Source: Anaerolineaceae bacterium
GTDB taxonomy: Bacteria; Planctomycetota; Phycisphaerae; FEN-1346; JAACEH01
Length of the DNA stretch: 15,589 nt
Assembly: GCA_011682595.1 (NCBI GenBank)
Contig: JAACEH010000084.1
Span: forward strand, 1-15,589
Reading direction: 5' to 3'
Positions within the stretch are counted from its first letter, which is position 1, and every line of letters begins with the position of its first letter. Below are positions 6,157 to 13,286 of the stretch, one piece after another. The notes under the pieces were generated by a model. It saw only the letters and a list, made by a program, of their open reading frames with translations. It made no database searches and was not told the DNA's origin. The position numbers and the translations under genes are program-made.

Positions 6157-7908
6157 ATGCCGGAAATTAGCCTCTACTGGCTGGTCACGATCTTCGTTTC
6201 GCTGGTCGTCCTGGCCGCCCTGCTGGCCCCGACCGTGCTGCGGGCATGGCGGCCGGGTTCGCCCCTGTCGCAAGCGGCAGAAAACATCGCCGAGCTGCTG
6301 AAGTTCCCGGGACGCCTGCTCAGCAGCCTCCATACCGGTGATGTTCGAATGCACATTGCCTGGATAGTTGTCGGAGCGGCCCTGCTGTGCATGCTGGCCT
6401 GGAGCCTGCCGCTGCCGGCCTCGGTCCGCGCCGTGGCGACCGCCGGCCTGCGGACCTCCGGCGACCCGGTCGCCATAACCGCCACCTGGCCGCAACTCAT
6501 CCTCGTCGCCGCGGCCGTGGCCGGCCTGCTGGCCAAGATCGTTCTCGGCCGGAGGGCTTTCCCGGTGGCTCTGGGCTTGGCCTTTGCCGGCCTGGCCGCC
6601 GCTGCAGCCGCACTGTTGCACCTCTACAGTCCCGACCCCGCCGGGTGGCACGACCTGATGGGGCTGATGCGGCTGGACCCCTTCGGCATTTTCGCCCAAC
6701 TGGCCGTCCTCGGCCTGGCCGCCGTGATGCTGGTTGTCGCCCTGTTTACGATTCGTTCCATGGGCCGCCGCCGCACCGAGTTCGTGGTCACGATCCTCTT
6801 CGCCGTCGTCGGCATGACCGTCGCGGTTGTGGCCACCGACTTCCTGACGCTCTATACCGCCCTGGCCCTGATGCTGACCTGCAACTACATCCTGCTGGGC
6901 ATGCAGGCCCGCGACCCGGCCGGAACCGAGGTGACTCTGAAATACTTCCTGACCAGTCTGGCCGCCAGCGGTTTTCTGCTGATGGGCGTGGCCTTGCTCT
7001 ACGGGGCCACGGGCGACACCCAGTTCGAGGGCCTGGCCCAGGGGCTGGCCTCCGCCCTTGGCTCGCGGTCCGGCCCGGCCTCCCTGGCCGCGGCTGGAAT
7101 TGCCTTCGTCCTGGCCGGCATGGCCTTCCATGTCGGGGCCCTGCCTTTTCACATGCACGTGCCCGACCTCCACCAGGGCGCGCCGACGCCAAGCGTGGCC
7201 TTCGTGGTCTCGCTCCCGGCGGTGACCGGCCTGTTCGTCCTGGTGCGGCTGATCATGGGACCGCTGGCTCCTGCGGCCGCGGTGGTCAAGCCGTTGCTGC
7301 TGGCGGTCGGAATGCTGAGCCTGGTCGGCGGGGCAATGCTGGCCGCCGTCCAGAGGAATCCGCGGCGAGCCATCGGCCACCTGGCGGCCTGCCTGGGCGG
7401 AATACTCATCATTCTCATCGCCCTGAACTGCCTGACCCCGACCCCGGAAGGCGAACTTGCCCGGCCGGCCTTTGCCCTGACCCTGGTGCTGGTCGTCGTG
7501 CTCTTCATGATGGCTGCGGCCGCCGTTGCCGCGGCCTGCGGAGTTGAGGCCGAATCCGCGCTGGCCGGCCGCGCAGCCATTATTCGTGGGACGGTCTCCT
7601 CGGCACTGGCCTTCTTCCTGGCCCTGTCCTTCCTGTCGCTGGCCGCCGTGGTGCTCTACCTGGGTCGCTCGGGCGGCGGAACGGGCCTGCCGCCGGTCAT
7701 CCGCTACCTGGCCGCGGGTTCGCTGCTGGCGGCCGCCGCCAGGTTTATCGTTCTCTATTGGCGGCTTTCGCCGAGACCCGACACGCCGACCCCCGGCGCC
7801 TGGAAGGTCATCGCGACGCTGCTTGTCGCCCTGCTGGTGGCCGTGGCCACCTTTGCGGCACTGCAGGCCGGGGCGGTGATGAATGCCGTTGCCCGCACCT
7901 GGCCCTGA
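6157..7908 (+). CDS. NuoN-like antiporter-type membrane subunit lacking the canonical Glu/Lys residues
   Basis: This 583-residue, highly hydrophobic protein belongs to the proton-conducting transporter family (NuoL/M/N, Mrp) and is most like NuoN. Matching blocks are TLYTALALMLTCNYILLG (231-248), LKYFLTSLAASGFLLMGVAL (261-280) with LYGATGD, AFHVGALPFHMHVPDLHQGA (323-342), and a late SLAAVVLYLG (494-503). By motif alignment to E. coli NuoN, E133 is A237, K217 is H325, K247 is A355 and K395 is G507. The four charged residues needed for proton transfer are therefore all missing. The conserved Trp after PFH is H334. About 105 N-terminal residues with two probable TM helices (9-28 and 67-86) precede the family core. 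The ATG at 6157 follows GAGAGGA (6144-6150). It is the last gene of the operon, and no nuoL or nuoM accompanies it. It may be a structural, non-pumping subunit, or one decaying in sequence while its frame stays open. Confidence 0.85.
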   Translation: MPEISLYWLVTIFVSLVVLAALLAPTVLRAWRPGSPLSQAAENIAELLKFPGRLLSSLHTGDVRMHIAWIVVGAALLCMLAWSLPLPASVRAVATAGLRTSGDPVAITATWPQLILVAAAVAGLLAKIVLGRRAFPVALGLAFAGLAAAAAALLHLYSPDPAGWHDLMGLMRLDPFGIFAQLAVLGLAAVMLVVALFTIRSMGRRRTEFVVTILFAVVGMTVAVVATDFLTLYTALALMLTCNYILLGMQARDPAGTEVTLKYFLTSLAASGFLLMGVALLYGATGDTQFEGLAQGLASALGSRSGPASLAAAGIAFVLAGMAFHVGALPFHMHVPDLHQGAPTPSVAFVVSLPAVTGLFVLVRLIMGPLAPAAAVVKPLLLAVGMLSLVGGAMLAAVQRNPRRAIGHLAACLGGILIILIALNCLTPTPEGELARPAFALTLVLVVVLFMMAAAAVAAACGVEAESALAGRAAIIRGTVSSALAFFLALSFLSLAAVVLYLGRSGGGTGLPPVIRYLAAGSLLAAAARFIVLYWRLSPRPDTPTPGAWKVIATLLVALLVAVATFAALQAGAVMNAVARTWP

Positions 7909-8080
7909 TAGACTTCCGCCGGGTCGATGTTGTGGCACGGCGGGTCTTGCCCGCCGTGGCGAGAGTCATGGAGCATTCGCCACGGCCGGACAAGACCGAC
8001 CGTGCCACACGGCAAGCAAGTCATCCGGCCTCGCCGAAGGAAGTCGCGTTAGTAGTACTGAAGACCAAGGGAGAAACAAT
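7909..8080. other. 172-bp intergenic region between the nuo operon and the FAD oxidoreductase
   Basis: This gap separates the complex I operon from the next gene on the same strand. It is dominated by a long inverted repeat (7931-8009). The remainder (8010-8080) ends in AAGGGAGA (8067-8074), a good ribosome binding site 7 bases before the ATG at 8081. I see no convincing -35/-10 pair. The repeat could attenuate or end transcription leaving the nuo operon, although no T-run follows it. Confidence 0.6.
7931..8009. repeat. long imperfect inverted repeat (REP/MITE-like), arms 7931-7962 and 7977-8009
   Basis: The left arm begins TGTGGCACGG and ends CCGTGGCGA. The reverse complement of the right arm begins TGTGGCACGG and ends CCGTGGCGA as well. 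About 29 of 32 positions agree, with one extra base in the right arm, and the spacer is 14 bases. The left arm is itself a hairpin: CACGGCGGG (7936-7944), loop TCTTG, CCCGCCGTG (7950-7958), a perfect 9-bp stem. The right arm forms a weaker version. Nested palindromy of this kind is typical of dispersed REP or miniature-element sequences. I recall similar GGCACGG...CCGTGCC elements in planctomycete genomes, but copies elsewhere cannot be seen from this window. Confidence 0.75.
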
Positions 8081-9317
8081 ATGGCCCAACGCTACGTAAT
8101 GGTCGGTTGCGGCGCCGCGGCGAGCACGGCGGCCGAGGCTGTTCGACAGGCCGAGGCCGATGCGGAAATCACGCTTGTTTCATACGAAAAGGTCCGCGTG
8201 CTGGCCCGCCCGCGCCTGGTCGAGTATGCCTGCGGGACGGTCGGTCCGGCCGAAATCGAAACCAGGGACCAGCAGTGGTTCGACGATCTGAACCTGGAGG
8301 TGCGGGTCAACACGCCCGCGGTGAGCCTGGACGTCGAGGGTCGGCGACTGACGCTCGACGACGGCCAGGTGCTGCCCTATGACAAGCTCCTGCTGACCCT
8401 GGGCATGGCCCCGCGGCCGATTCCCTTTCCCTTTGGGGACGCTTCCTTGCAGGGCGTCTGCAACATGCACTTTCAGCCGGCCGCCGAAATTGGTCGCAAC
8501 GACCGAGCAGGCGGTGGTGGTCGGCGGCGGGTTGCTGGGCCAGGACATGACCGAGGCCCTGTCGGCCGTCGGGGTCAAGGTCACCCTGCTGGTTCGCGAG
8601 GATCGCGTGGGTCTGGGGCAATTCGATCCGGCGAGCAGTCGCCTCCTGGCCGACGAACTGCGCGGCCTGGGAGCCGACCTGCGACTGGAGACCGAAGTTG
8701 CGCGAATCGAGGGCGACTCCGGCCGCGTGAGCAAAGTAGTCACCAGCACGGGCGAAAACATTTCCTGCCAACTGGTCTTCGTGGCCATCGGCGCCGTACC
8801 GAACACCGCCTGGCTGCAACCTGCGGGCCTGGAAGTCAATCGCGGAATCGTGGTCGACGGCCGACTGGCCACCAATCTGCCGGACGTGTTCGCCGCGGGA
8901 AGCTGCGCCGAGATTCACACCGCGGGCCGACAGATGATACAGCCCAGTTGGGCCAACGCTCTGGCCATGGGGCAGGTGGTGGCGGGCAACATGCTTGGCC
9001 GCCCCGAGCAGTACCTCAAGCCGTCGGCCTACACGACCAAGGTCGGCCGGACGAAGTTCACCCTGTTCGGGGCCCCGGCCCCGGCCTGTCCGCAGGCCCG
9101 TTACGTGGAATTCTGCGGCCCGGACGGTTCCCGAGGCGCCCTGCTGGCCGAGGGAGGAGTGGTTCGCGGCGGCGTGCTGGTCGGCCGCCACAAAAAGGCC
9201 GGGGCAATCAGGGACCTGCAACTGCGCGACGAGCCGCTGCCGGGACTTGCCGAGATGAGCGGCCGCCAGCCGATGAGCGTCAGCGAATTCGTCGCCCAGG
9301 CCCTGGCCCCGGAATAG
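8081..9317 (+). CDS. FAD-dependent NAD(P) oxidoreductase (pyridine nucleotide-disulfide family), interrupted by a one-base frameshift near 8487-8490
   Basis: The protein has the two-dinucleotide-domain fold of rubredoxin reductase, NirB N-domain and CoA-disulfide reductase-like flavoproteins. The first frame shows an N-terminal FAD loop (VMVGCGAAAS, residues 6-15) and YDKLLLTLGMAPRP (100-113). The frame then changes; removing one A from the AAA run at 8487-8489 joins it to the second frame. That frame has the NAD(P) loop VVVGGGLLGQD, a late FAD motif LPDVFAAGSCAEI, and a C-terminal dimerisation-type region. The restored product would be about 411 residues. In the late motif the usual Gly-Asp reads Gly-Ser, so flavin contacts may differ. 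The ATG at 8081 follows AAGGGAGA at good spacing. Partner and substrate are unknown. It lies 172 bp after the nuo operon and converges on pgi. Confidence 0.82.
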
Positions 9318-9347
9318 CAGGGCAGGCGCGGCCGGGCGACCGCCCTG
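9318..9347. terminator. possible bidirectional terminator hairpin between convergent genes
   Basis: CAGGGC (9318-9323) and GCCCTG (9342-9347) form a 6-bp perfect inverted repeat around a GC-rich loop. It lies exactly between the stop of the FAD oxidoreductase and the stop of pgi. There is no T-run on either strand, so it would be at best a weak or factor-dependent terminator. Confidence 0.3.
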
Positions 9348-9348
9348 A

Positions 9349-10770
9349 TCAGATAACGTATTTCGGCGAGGCCTTGAGCCGCCGGATCTCTCTTCTCGTC
9401 TCAGCGTATCCCTTGCGGCCCATCAGGGCATAGGTCGCGATCTTGCCTTCCTCGACGCCCGGCTGGTTGTAGGTGTTGACGCCCAGCAACTCGCCGGCCA
9501 GCGACGTCTGCACCTCGAGCATGTAGAGCAACTGCCCGACCGTGTGCTCGCTGACCACCGGCAGGGTGACGGTGACGTTCGGCCGGCCGCTCCTGGTCAG
9601 GGCGTAGACGGTCGCCCGCCGCTCGGCGTCCATCAGTTCGCCCATCGTGTGGCCGCCCAGGTAGCCGCACCCTTGGACGTCGCCGAGGATCTTGGGAATC
9701 TTCACCTCGCGCCCGAAGTCCTCGACGGCCAGCAGCGTGAAGATCTTGTCCTTCGGCCCCTGGCGATAGAGTTGCACCTGGCTGTGCTGGTCGGTCACGC
9801 CCAGGGCCTTGATCGGCGTCGGGCCGACAAATTCTTTCCTGCCGCCGCGGGTGCGAATCTTGCCCAGGCTCTCGGCCCATAGTTGGCGGTACCAGTCGGC
9901 CACGTCGCCCAGGGCCTGGCTGTAGGGCATCATCACGCTCAGCGGCTTGCCCTTCAGGTAGTAGAGGTACTGAACGGCCGCCGACATGAAGGCCGGGTTG
10001 CGCCGCAAATTCGTCGCCTTGCAGCGGGCGTCCATGGCCGCCGCCCCGGCCAGCAGCTGACGGATGTTTATGCCGACCATGGCCAGCGGAAACAGGCCCA
10101 CGGGACTCAGCACGCTGAACCGTCCGCCCACGCCGTCGGGAACGGCGAAGGTCTCGTAGCCCTCGGCCTCGGCGATCTGCCTCAGAGGACCCTTGCTCCG
10201 ACCGGTGATGGCCACGATGTTGCGGGCGTATTTGTTGCCCAGCCGTTTCTTGAGCAGATCGCGACAGATCATCAACTGCGACATGGTCTCGGCCGTGCTG
10301 CCCGATTTGCTGATCGGCACAAAGAGCGACCGCCCCGGGTCGATGGTATCCATCAGGGCCGCAAAGTGGGCCGGGTCGATGTTGTCCATGACAAACAGCC
10401 GCGGCCACTGGCGATCCTTCTCGCTCAGCAGATCCACAAAGGGGCGGCGACAGGCCGTATGGACCGCCCTGGCCCCCAGGGCCGAGCCGCCGATGCCCAG
10501 CACCACCACGTTGTCGAACTTGCCCTTCCTGGCCCGCACGCTCCTCTGGATGGCCCGCAACTGGTCCTCCTGGTAAGGCAGGTCGCGGTAGGGCAGCTTG
10601 CCGGCGGCCCGCTGGGCGGCCAGGCGGGCGGCGATCTTCGGCGTCCGGCGAGCGAGACGCTCGATGGCCGCATCGCTCAGGCCGTCCTTGCTGCCGACGC
10701 GCTCGGCCAGGACGTTGTTGTAATCGAAACGGATATCCAACTTGGCGGGTTTCTTCTTGCCGGCGGCCAT
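9349..10770 (-). CDS. pgi: glucose-6-phosphate isomerase
   Basis: This enzyme interconverts glucose-6-phosphate and fructose-6-phosphate in the cytoplasm. The 473-residue reading has both SIS domains. Visible sites are LGIGGSALGA (91-100), the phosphate loop SKSGST (154-159), the PGI signature VGGRFSVLSPVGL (214-226), catalytic Glu E300 in WAESLGK, H329 in TDQHSQ, and the C-terminal signature YNQPGVEEGK (434-443) ending in the active-site Lys. I chose the ATG at 10770 because AGGGG (10779-10783) lies 8 bases from it but only 2 bases from the alternative ATG at 10776, which would add Met-Ala. The frame stays open far upstream into pcrA, but that part is shadow sequence. pcrA ends 89 bases upstream on the same strand, so the two may be co-transcribed. 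Confidence 0.96.
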   Translation of the reverse strand: MAAGKKKPAKLDIRFDYNNVLAERVGSKDGLSDAAIERLARRTPKIAARLAAQRAAGKLPYRDLPYQEDQLRAIQRSVRARKGKFDNVVVLGIGGSALGARAVHTACRRPFVDLLSEKDRQWPRLFVMDNIDPAHFAALMDTIDPGRSLFVPISKSGSTAETMSQLMICRDLLKKRLGNKYARNIVAITGRSKGPLRQIAEAEGYETFAVPDGVGGRFSVLSPVGLFPLAMVGINIRQLLAGAAAMDARCKATNLRRNPAFMSAAVQYLYYLKGKPLSVMMPYSQALGDVADWYRQLWAESLGKIRTRGGRKEFVGPTPIKALGVTDQHSQVQLYRQGPKDKIFTLLAVEDFGREVKIPKILGDVQGCGYLGGHTMGELMDAERRATVYALTRSGRPNVTVTLPVVSEHTVGQLLYMLEVQTSLAGELLGVNTYNQPGVEEGKIATYALMGRKGYAETRREIRRLKASPKYVI

Positions 10771-10778
10771 GGCCATTT

Positions 10779-10783
10779 CCCCT
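10779..10783 (-). promoter_or_regulatory. ribosome binding site deciding the pgi start
   Basis: On the minus strand AGGGG is followed by AAATGGCCATG. The 8-base spacing to the second ATG (10770) is in the normal range, while the first ATG (10776) is only 2 bases away. Confidence 0.5.
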
Positions 10784-10859
10784 GTTCTGTCAGAAAACTC
10801 GACTGCAAACTTCAGCGCTGATGATAGTCGAACTCCAGTCCCGGGTAAACTGGTTCTCC

Positions 10860-13133
10860 TTAACCGAGGATGGCCAGCCGGGCAAAGGCGGCCTTGAAAG
10901 CCTTCTCCCCCACGTGGGGAAAACGGACGTAGACGTTTGTCCCTTCGCCCGAACCGGCCAGGCGGGTGATGATGCCCACGCCGTAGGTCGGGTGGCGGAC
11001 CTGCAGCCCCTTGCGGTACGGCGAATCGTCTTGCGGCAGGGCGGCCCGCAGGCGGGCGTCCTCTTCGAGGTCCGCGTGCCGCTGGCGGTCGGCGGCAGTC
11101 TGTCGCCCGGCCGGGTAGCGCCTGGTCCGCCCGTTGGCCCAGCCCTTGTTGGCAGAGGGGTGATAGGCCCCGTAACCGGCGACGGGCTCGTCGAGCAGGC
11201 GCCGCTGGACGCCCGACTCGCCGATCTCCTCCAGAAAAACGCTCGGCCCCTGGCGGTTGGTCTGGCCGCGCTGCATGCGGTACTGGGCAAAGAGCAGGGT
11301 CAGCTTCTTCTTGGCCCGGGTCATGCCCACGAAACACAGGCGGCGCTCCTCCTCAATGTCGCGGCCATCTTCCTCGGCCATGGCGTGCGGCAACAGGCCC
11401 TGCTCCATGCCCACGATGTAAACGGCCGGGAACTCCAGCCCCTTGGCGGCATGCAGGGTCATCAGGTGAACCTTGGCGACCTCTTCGTGCACGTCGTCCT
11501 GGTCGCTGGTCAGCGACACCCGCTCCAGAAAACGCATGAGCGGCGAATAGGCGGCCGCCTCGTCTTCCGGCAGCACCAGCTCGGCCGCCTCGGCGTCGAA
11601 GTTTGCAGCCACGGTCACGAACTCGCCGACGTTGGCCAAGCGGTCCTGTTCGCCGTCACCCAGCTTGCGGCAATAATCGTCATAGCCGGTCCGCTTGACG
11701 ATCGCCGTCACCAGGGGCTCCATGCGGTCGCGGTCCAGCCCGGCAAGCTCGTCGATCAGCTCGGCGAATCCCGTCACGAGTTTCTTGGCCCGGGCTTTCA
11801 GGCTGTCTATCTCCCCGGCCATGCGGCAGGCCTCCAGGAGCGACAGGCTGCGCTTCCGGGCGAAGACCTGCAGCCGCTTGACCGTCGTATCGCCGATGCC
11901 GCGGGCCGGCGTGTTGATGATCCGCTGGACGGCCAGGTCGTCGGCCGGATTGACCAGCACCCGCAGGTAAGCCACCAGGGCGCGAATCTCCTGCCGCTCG
12001 TAAAAGCTCATGCCGCGGACGATCTCGTAGGGAATGTCGGCCCCGCGCAGGGCGTCCTCGATGGCCCGGCTCAGGGAGTTGACGCGGTAGAAGACGGCCA
12101 CCTCGGAGTAGTTGCCCGAGGGGCCGCAATCGCTGCGAATCTGGTCGGCGATGTGACGCGACTCGTCCTCGGCCGAGCCGACCTCGACCACCTGCACCGG
12201 AAGGCCCGACGGGTTCTCGGTGAAAAGCTCCTTGGCCTTTCGCTTGCGGTTGTGGCGGATCAGGCTGCCGGCCGCCTCGAGGATCTGCGGCGTCGAGCGG
12301 TAGTTCTGCTCCAGGCGGATCACGCGGCAACCGGGGAAGTCCTCCTCGAAGTCCAGGATGTTGTTAATGTTCGCTCCCCGCCAGCCGTAAATCGACTGGT
12401 CGGGGTCGCCCGTGGCGCAGATGTTCTTGTACTTGTCGGCCACCAGGTGGGCTATGTGGTACTGGGCCTCGTTGGTGTCCTGGTACTCGTCGATCAGAAC
12501 GTAACGGTAACGGTCCTGCATCACCTCGCGGAACTCGGCGTTGTCCCTCAAACCGATCGCCACCTTCATCAGCAGATCGTCGAAGTCCATGGCCTTGGCC
12601 GCCCCGAGCGCCGCCTGGTAGGCCTCGTAAATCTTGGCCACGTTCCGCCCCGAGTAATCGTCGGCCTCCTGAGCAAACTCTTCGGGCCCCTGGAGGCGAT
12701 TCTTCAGGTGGCTGATGCGGCCCTGAATGCGGTCGGGCGACCAGTGGGTGGGGTCCATGTCAAGGCGCTGAATGGCCTCTTTGACGGTCCGCTTCGAGTC
12801 GGCCTGCGAGTAGATGGTGAAGCTCGGCTCCAGGCCCAGCAGATGCCCCCAGATGCGCAGCGTCCGGGCGCAGAACGAGTGGAACGTGGCCGCCGTCATC
12901 CGCCGGATCGGCACCAGGCGGGCAATGCGGCTCCGCATCTCCTCGGCCGCCTTGTTGGTGAAGGTGATGGCCAGCACCTGGTGGTCGGCTATGCCCTGGC
13001 TCAGCAGGTAAGCGACGCGGCGAGTGATGACTCGGGTTTTGCCGCTGCCGGCCCCGGCCAGCACCAGCAGGGGACCGTCAACGTGGGTGACCGCCTCGGT
13101 CTGGGCGGGCGTCAGGTCGGCCAGGTAATCCAT
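10860..13133 (-). CDS. pcrA: UvrD/PcrA-type superfamily 1A DNA helicase
   Basis: This is a 3'-5' ATP-dependent DNA helicase involved in repair and replication-fork maintenance, 757 residues long (PcrA/UvrD are usually about 720-750). The SF1A motifs appear in order: Q-motif LTPAQTEAV (7-15), Walker A GAGSGKT (27-33), Ia ITFTNKAAEEM, TFHSFC, II DEYQDTNEAQ, III GDPDQSIYGWRGAN, IV LEQNYRS, V LMTLHAAKGLEFP, and VI EERRLCFVGMTRAKK. The C-terminal 60 residues (YRKGLQVRHPTYGVGIITRL, then a conserved Phe/Gly/Lys/Ala-Leu block) match the PcrA Tudor-like domain that contacts RNA polymerase, which favours PcrA over Rep. The start at 13133 puts Met-Asp-Tyr-Leu directly before the Q-motif. Its ribosome binding site is weak. 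A promoter is predicted at 13190-13218. Confidence 0.96.
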   Translation of the reverse strand: MDYLADLTPAQTEAVTHVDGPLLVLAGAGSGKTRVITRRVAYLLSQGIADHQVLAITFTNKAAEEMRSRIARLVPIRRMTAATFHSFCARTLRIWGHLLGLEPSFTIYSQADSKRTVKEAIQRLDMDPTHWSPDRIQGRISHLKNRLQGPEEFAQEADDYSGRNVAKIYEAYQAALGAAKAMDFDDLLMKVAIGLRDNAEFREVMQDRYRYVLIDEYQDTNEAQYHIAHLVADKYKNICATGDPDQSIYGWRGANINNILDFEEDFPGCRVIRLEQNYRSTPQILEAAGSLIRHNRKRKAKELFTENPSGLPVQVVEVGSAEDESRHIADQIRSDCGPSGNYSEVAVFYRVNSLSRAIEDALRGADIPYEIVRGMSFYERQEIRALVAYLRVLVNPADDLAVQRIINTPARGIGDTTVKRLQVFARKRSLSLLEACRMAGEIDSLKARAKKLVTGFAELIDELAGLDRDRMEPLVTAIVKRTGYDDYCRKLGDGEQDRLANVGEFVTVAANFDAEAAELVLPEDEAAAYSPLMRFLERVSLTSDQDDVHEEVAKVHLMTLHAAKGLEFPAVYIVGMEQGLLPHAMAEEDGRDIEEERRLCFVGMTRAKKKLTLLFAQYRMQRGQTNRQGPSVFLEEIGESGVQRRLLDEPVAGYGAYHPSANKGWANGRTRRYPAGRQTAADRQRHADLEEDARLRAALPQDDSPYRKGLQVRHPTYGVGIITRLAGSGEGTNVYVRFPHVGEKAFKAAFARLAILG

Positions 13134-13189
13134 CGCTCTAGGTTGTCTCCGGCAAAAAGGGGCAAGTGGGCCAGGTCATTGAGCCGCGC

Positions 13190-13218
13190 AGTATAGCATG
13201 CCGCCAATGACAGTCCAA
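13190..13218 (-). promoter_or_regulatory. predicted sigma-70-type promoter for pcrA
   Basis: Read on the minus strand there is TTGGAC (13218-13213), a 17-base spacer, and TATACT (13195-13190). TGC stands directly before the -10, giving an extended -10 element. The -10 matches consensus at 5 of 6 positions and the -35 at 3 of 6. Transcription would start near 13183, giving a leader of about 50 bases before the pcrA ATG. This is the best promoter-like sequence in the window. Confidence 0.5.
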
Positions 13219-13236
13219 GGGCCAGACCAATTTTGA

Positions 13237-13265
13237 TTGCAAATCGCCCCCGTCCCGCCTAACTT
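13237..13265 (+). promoter_or_regulatory. weak candidate promoter for acpS, divergent from the pcrA promoter
   Basis: TTGCAA (13237-13242), a 17-base spacer and TAACTT (13260-13265) point towards acpS. Matches to consensus are only 4 of 6 and 3 of 6. Transcription would begin near 13272, just before the AAGGAGA ribosome binding site (13274-13280). The divergent arrangement makes some promoter here necessary, but this exact assignment is uncertain. Confidence 0.25.
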
Positions 13266-13286
13266 AGCGCGGCAAGGAGACCTTCC

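Noticed and set aside
7918..7933. A 16-base sequence (GCCGGGTCGATGTTGT) repeated exactly at 10370-10385
   Set aside because: The second copy is inside pgi coding sequence, and neither copy has matching flanks. Chance identity in a GC-rich window is plausible.
5770..7938. A 722-codon open frame on the minus strand opposite nuoK and the NuoN-like gene
   Set aside because: The product is Gln/Gly/His/Arg-rich with no recognisable domain, as expected from the reverse of Leu/Ala-rich membrane protein codons.
10777..11337. Upstream open extension of the pgi frame into pcrA
   Set aside because: The segment has no isomerase homology, overlaps conserved pcrA coding sequence, and lacks a ribosome binding site. 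The AGGGG at 10779-10783 fixes the start near 10770.
10821..13196. A 791-codon open frame on the plus strand opposite pcrA
   Set aside because: It is antisense to a complete, motif-rich helicase. Its predicted product is low-complexity His/Val/Gly/Leu-rich sequence typical of a GC-rich shadow frame and crosses the pcrA promoter.
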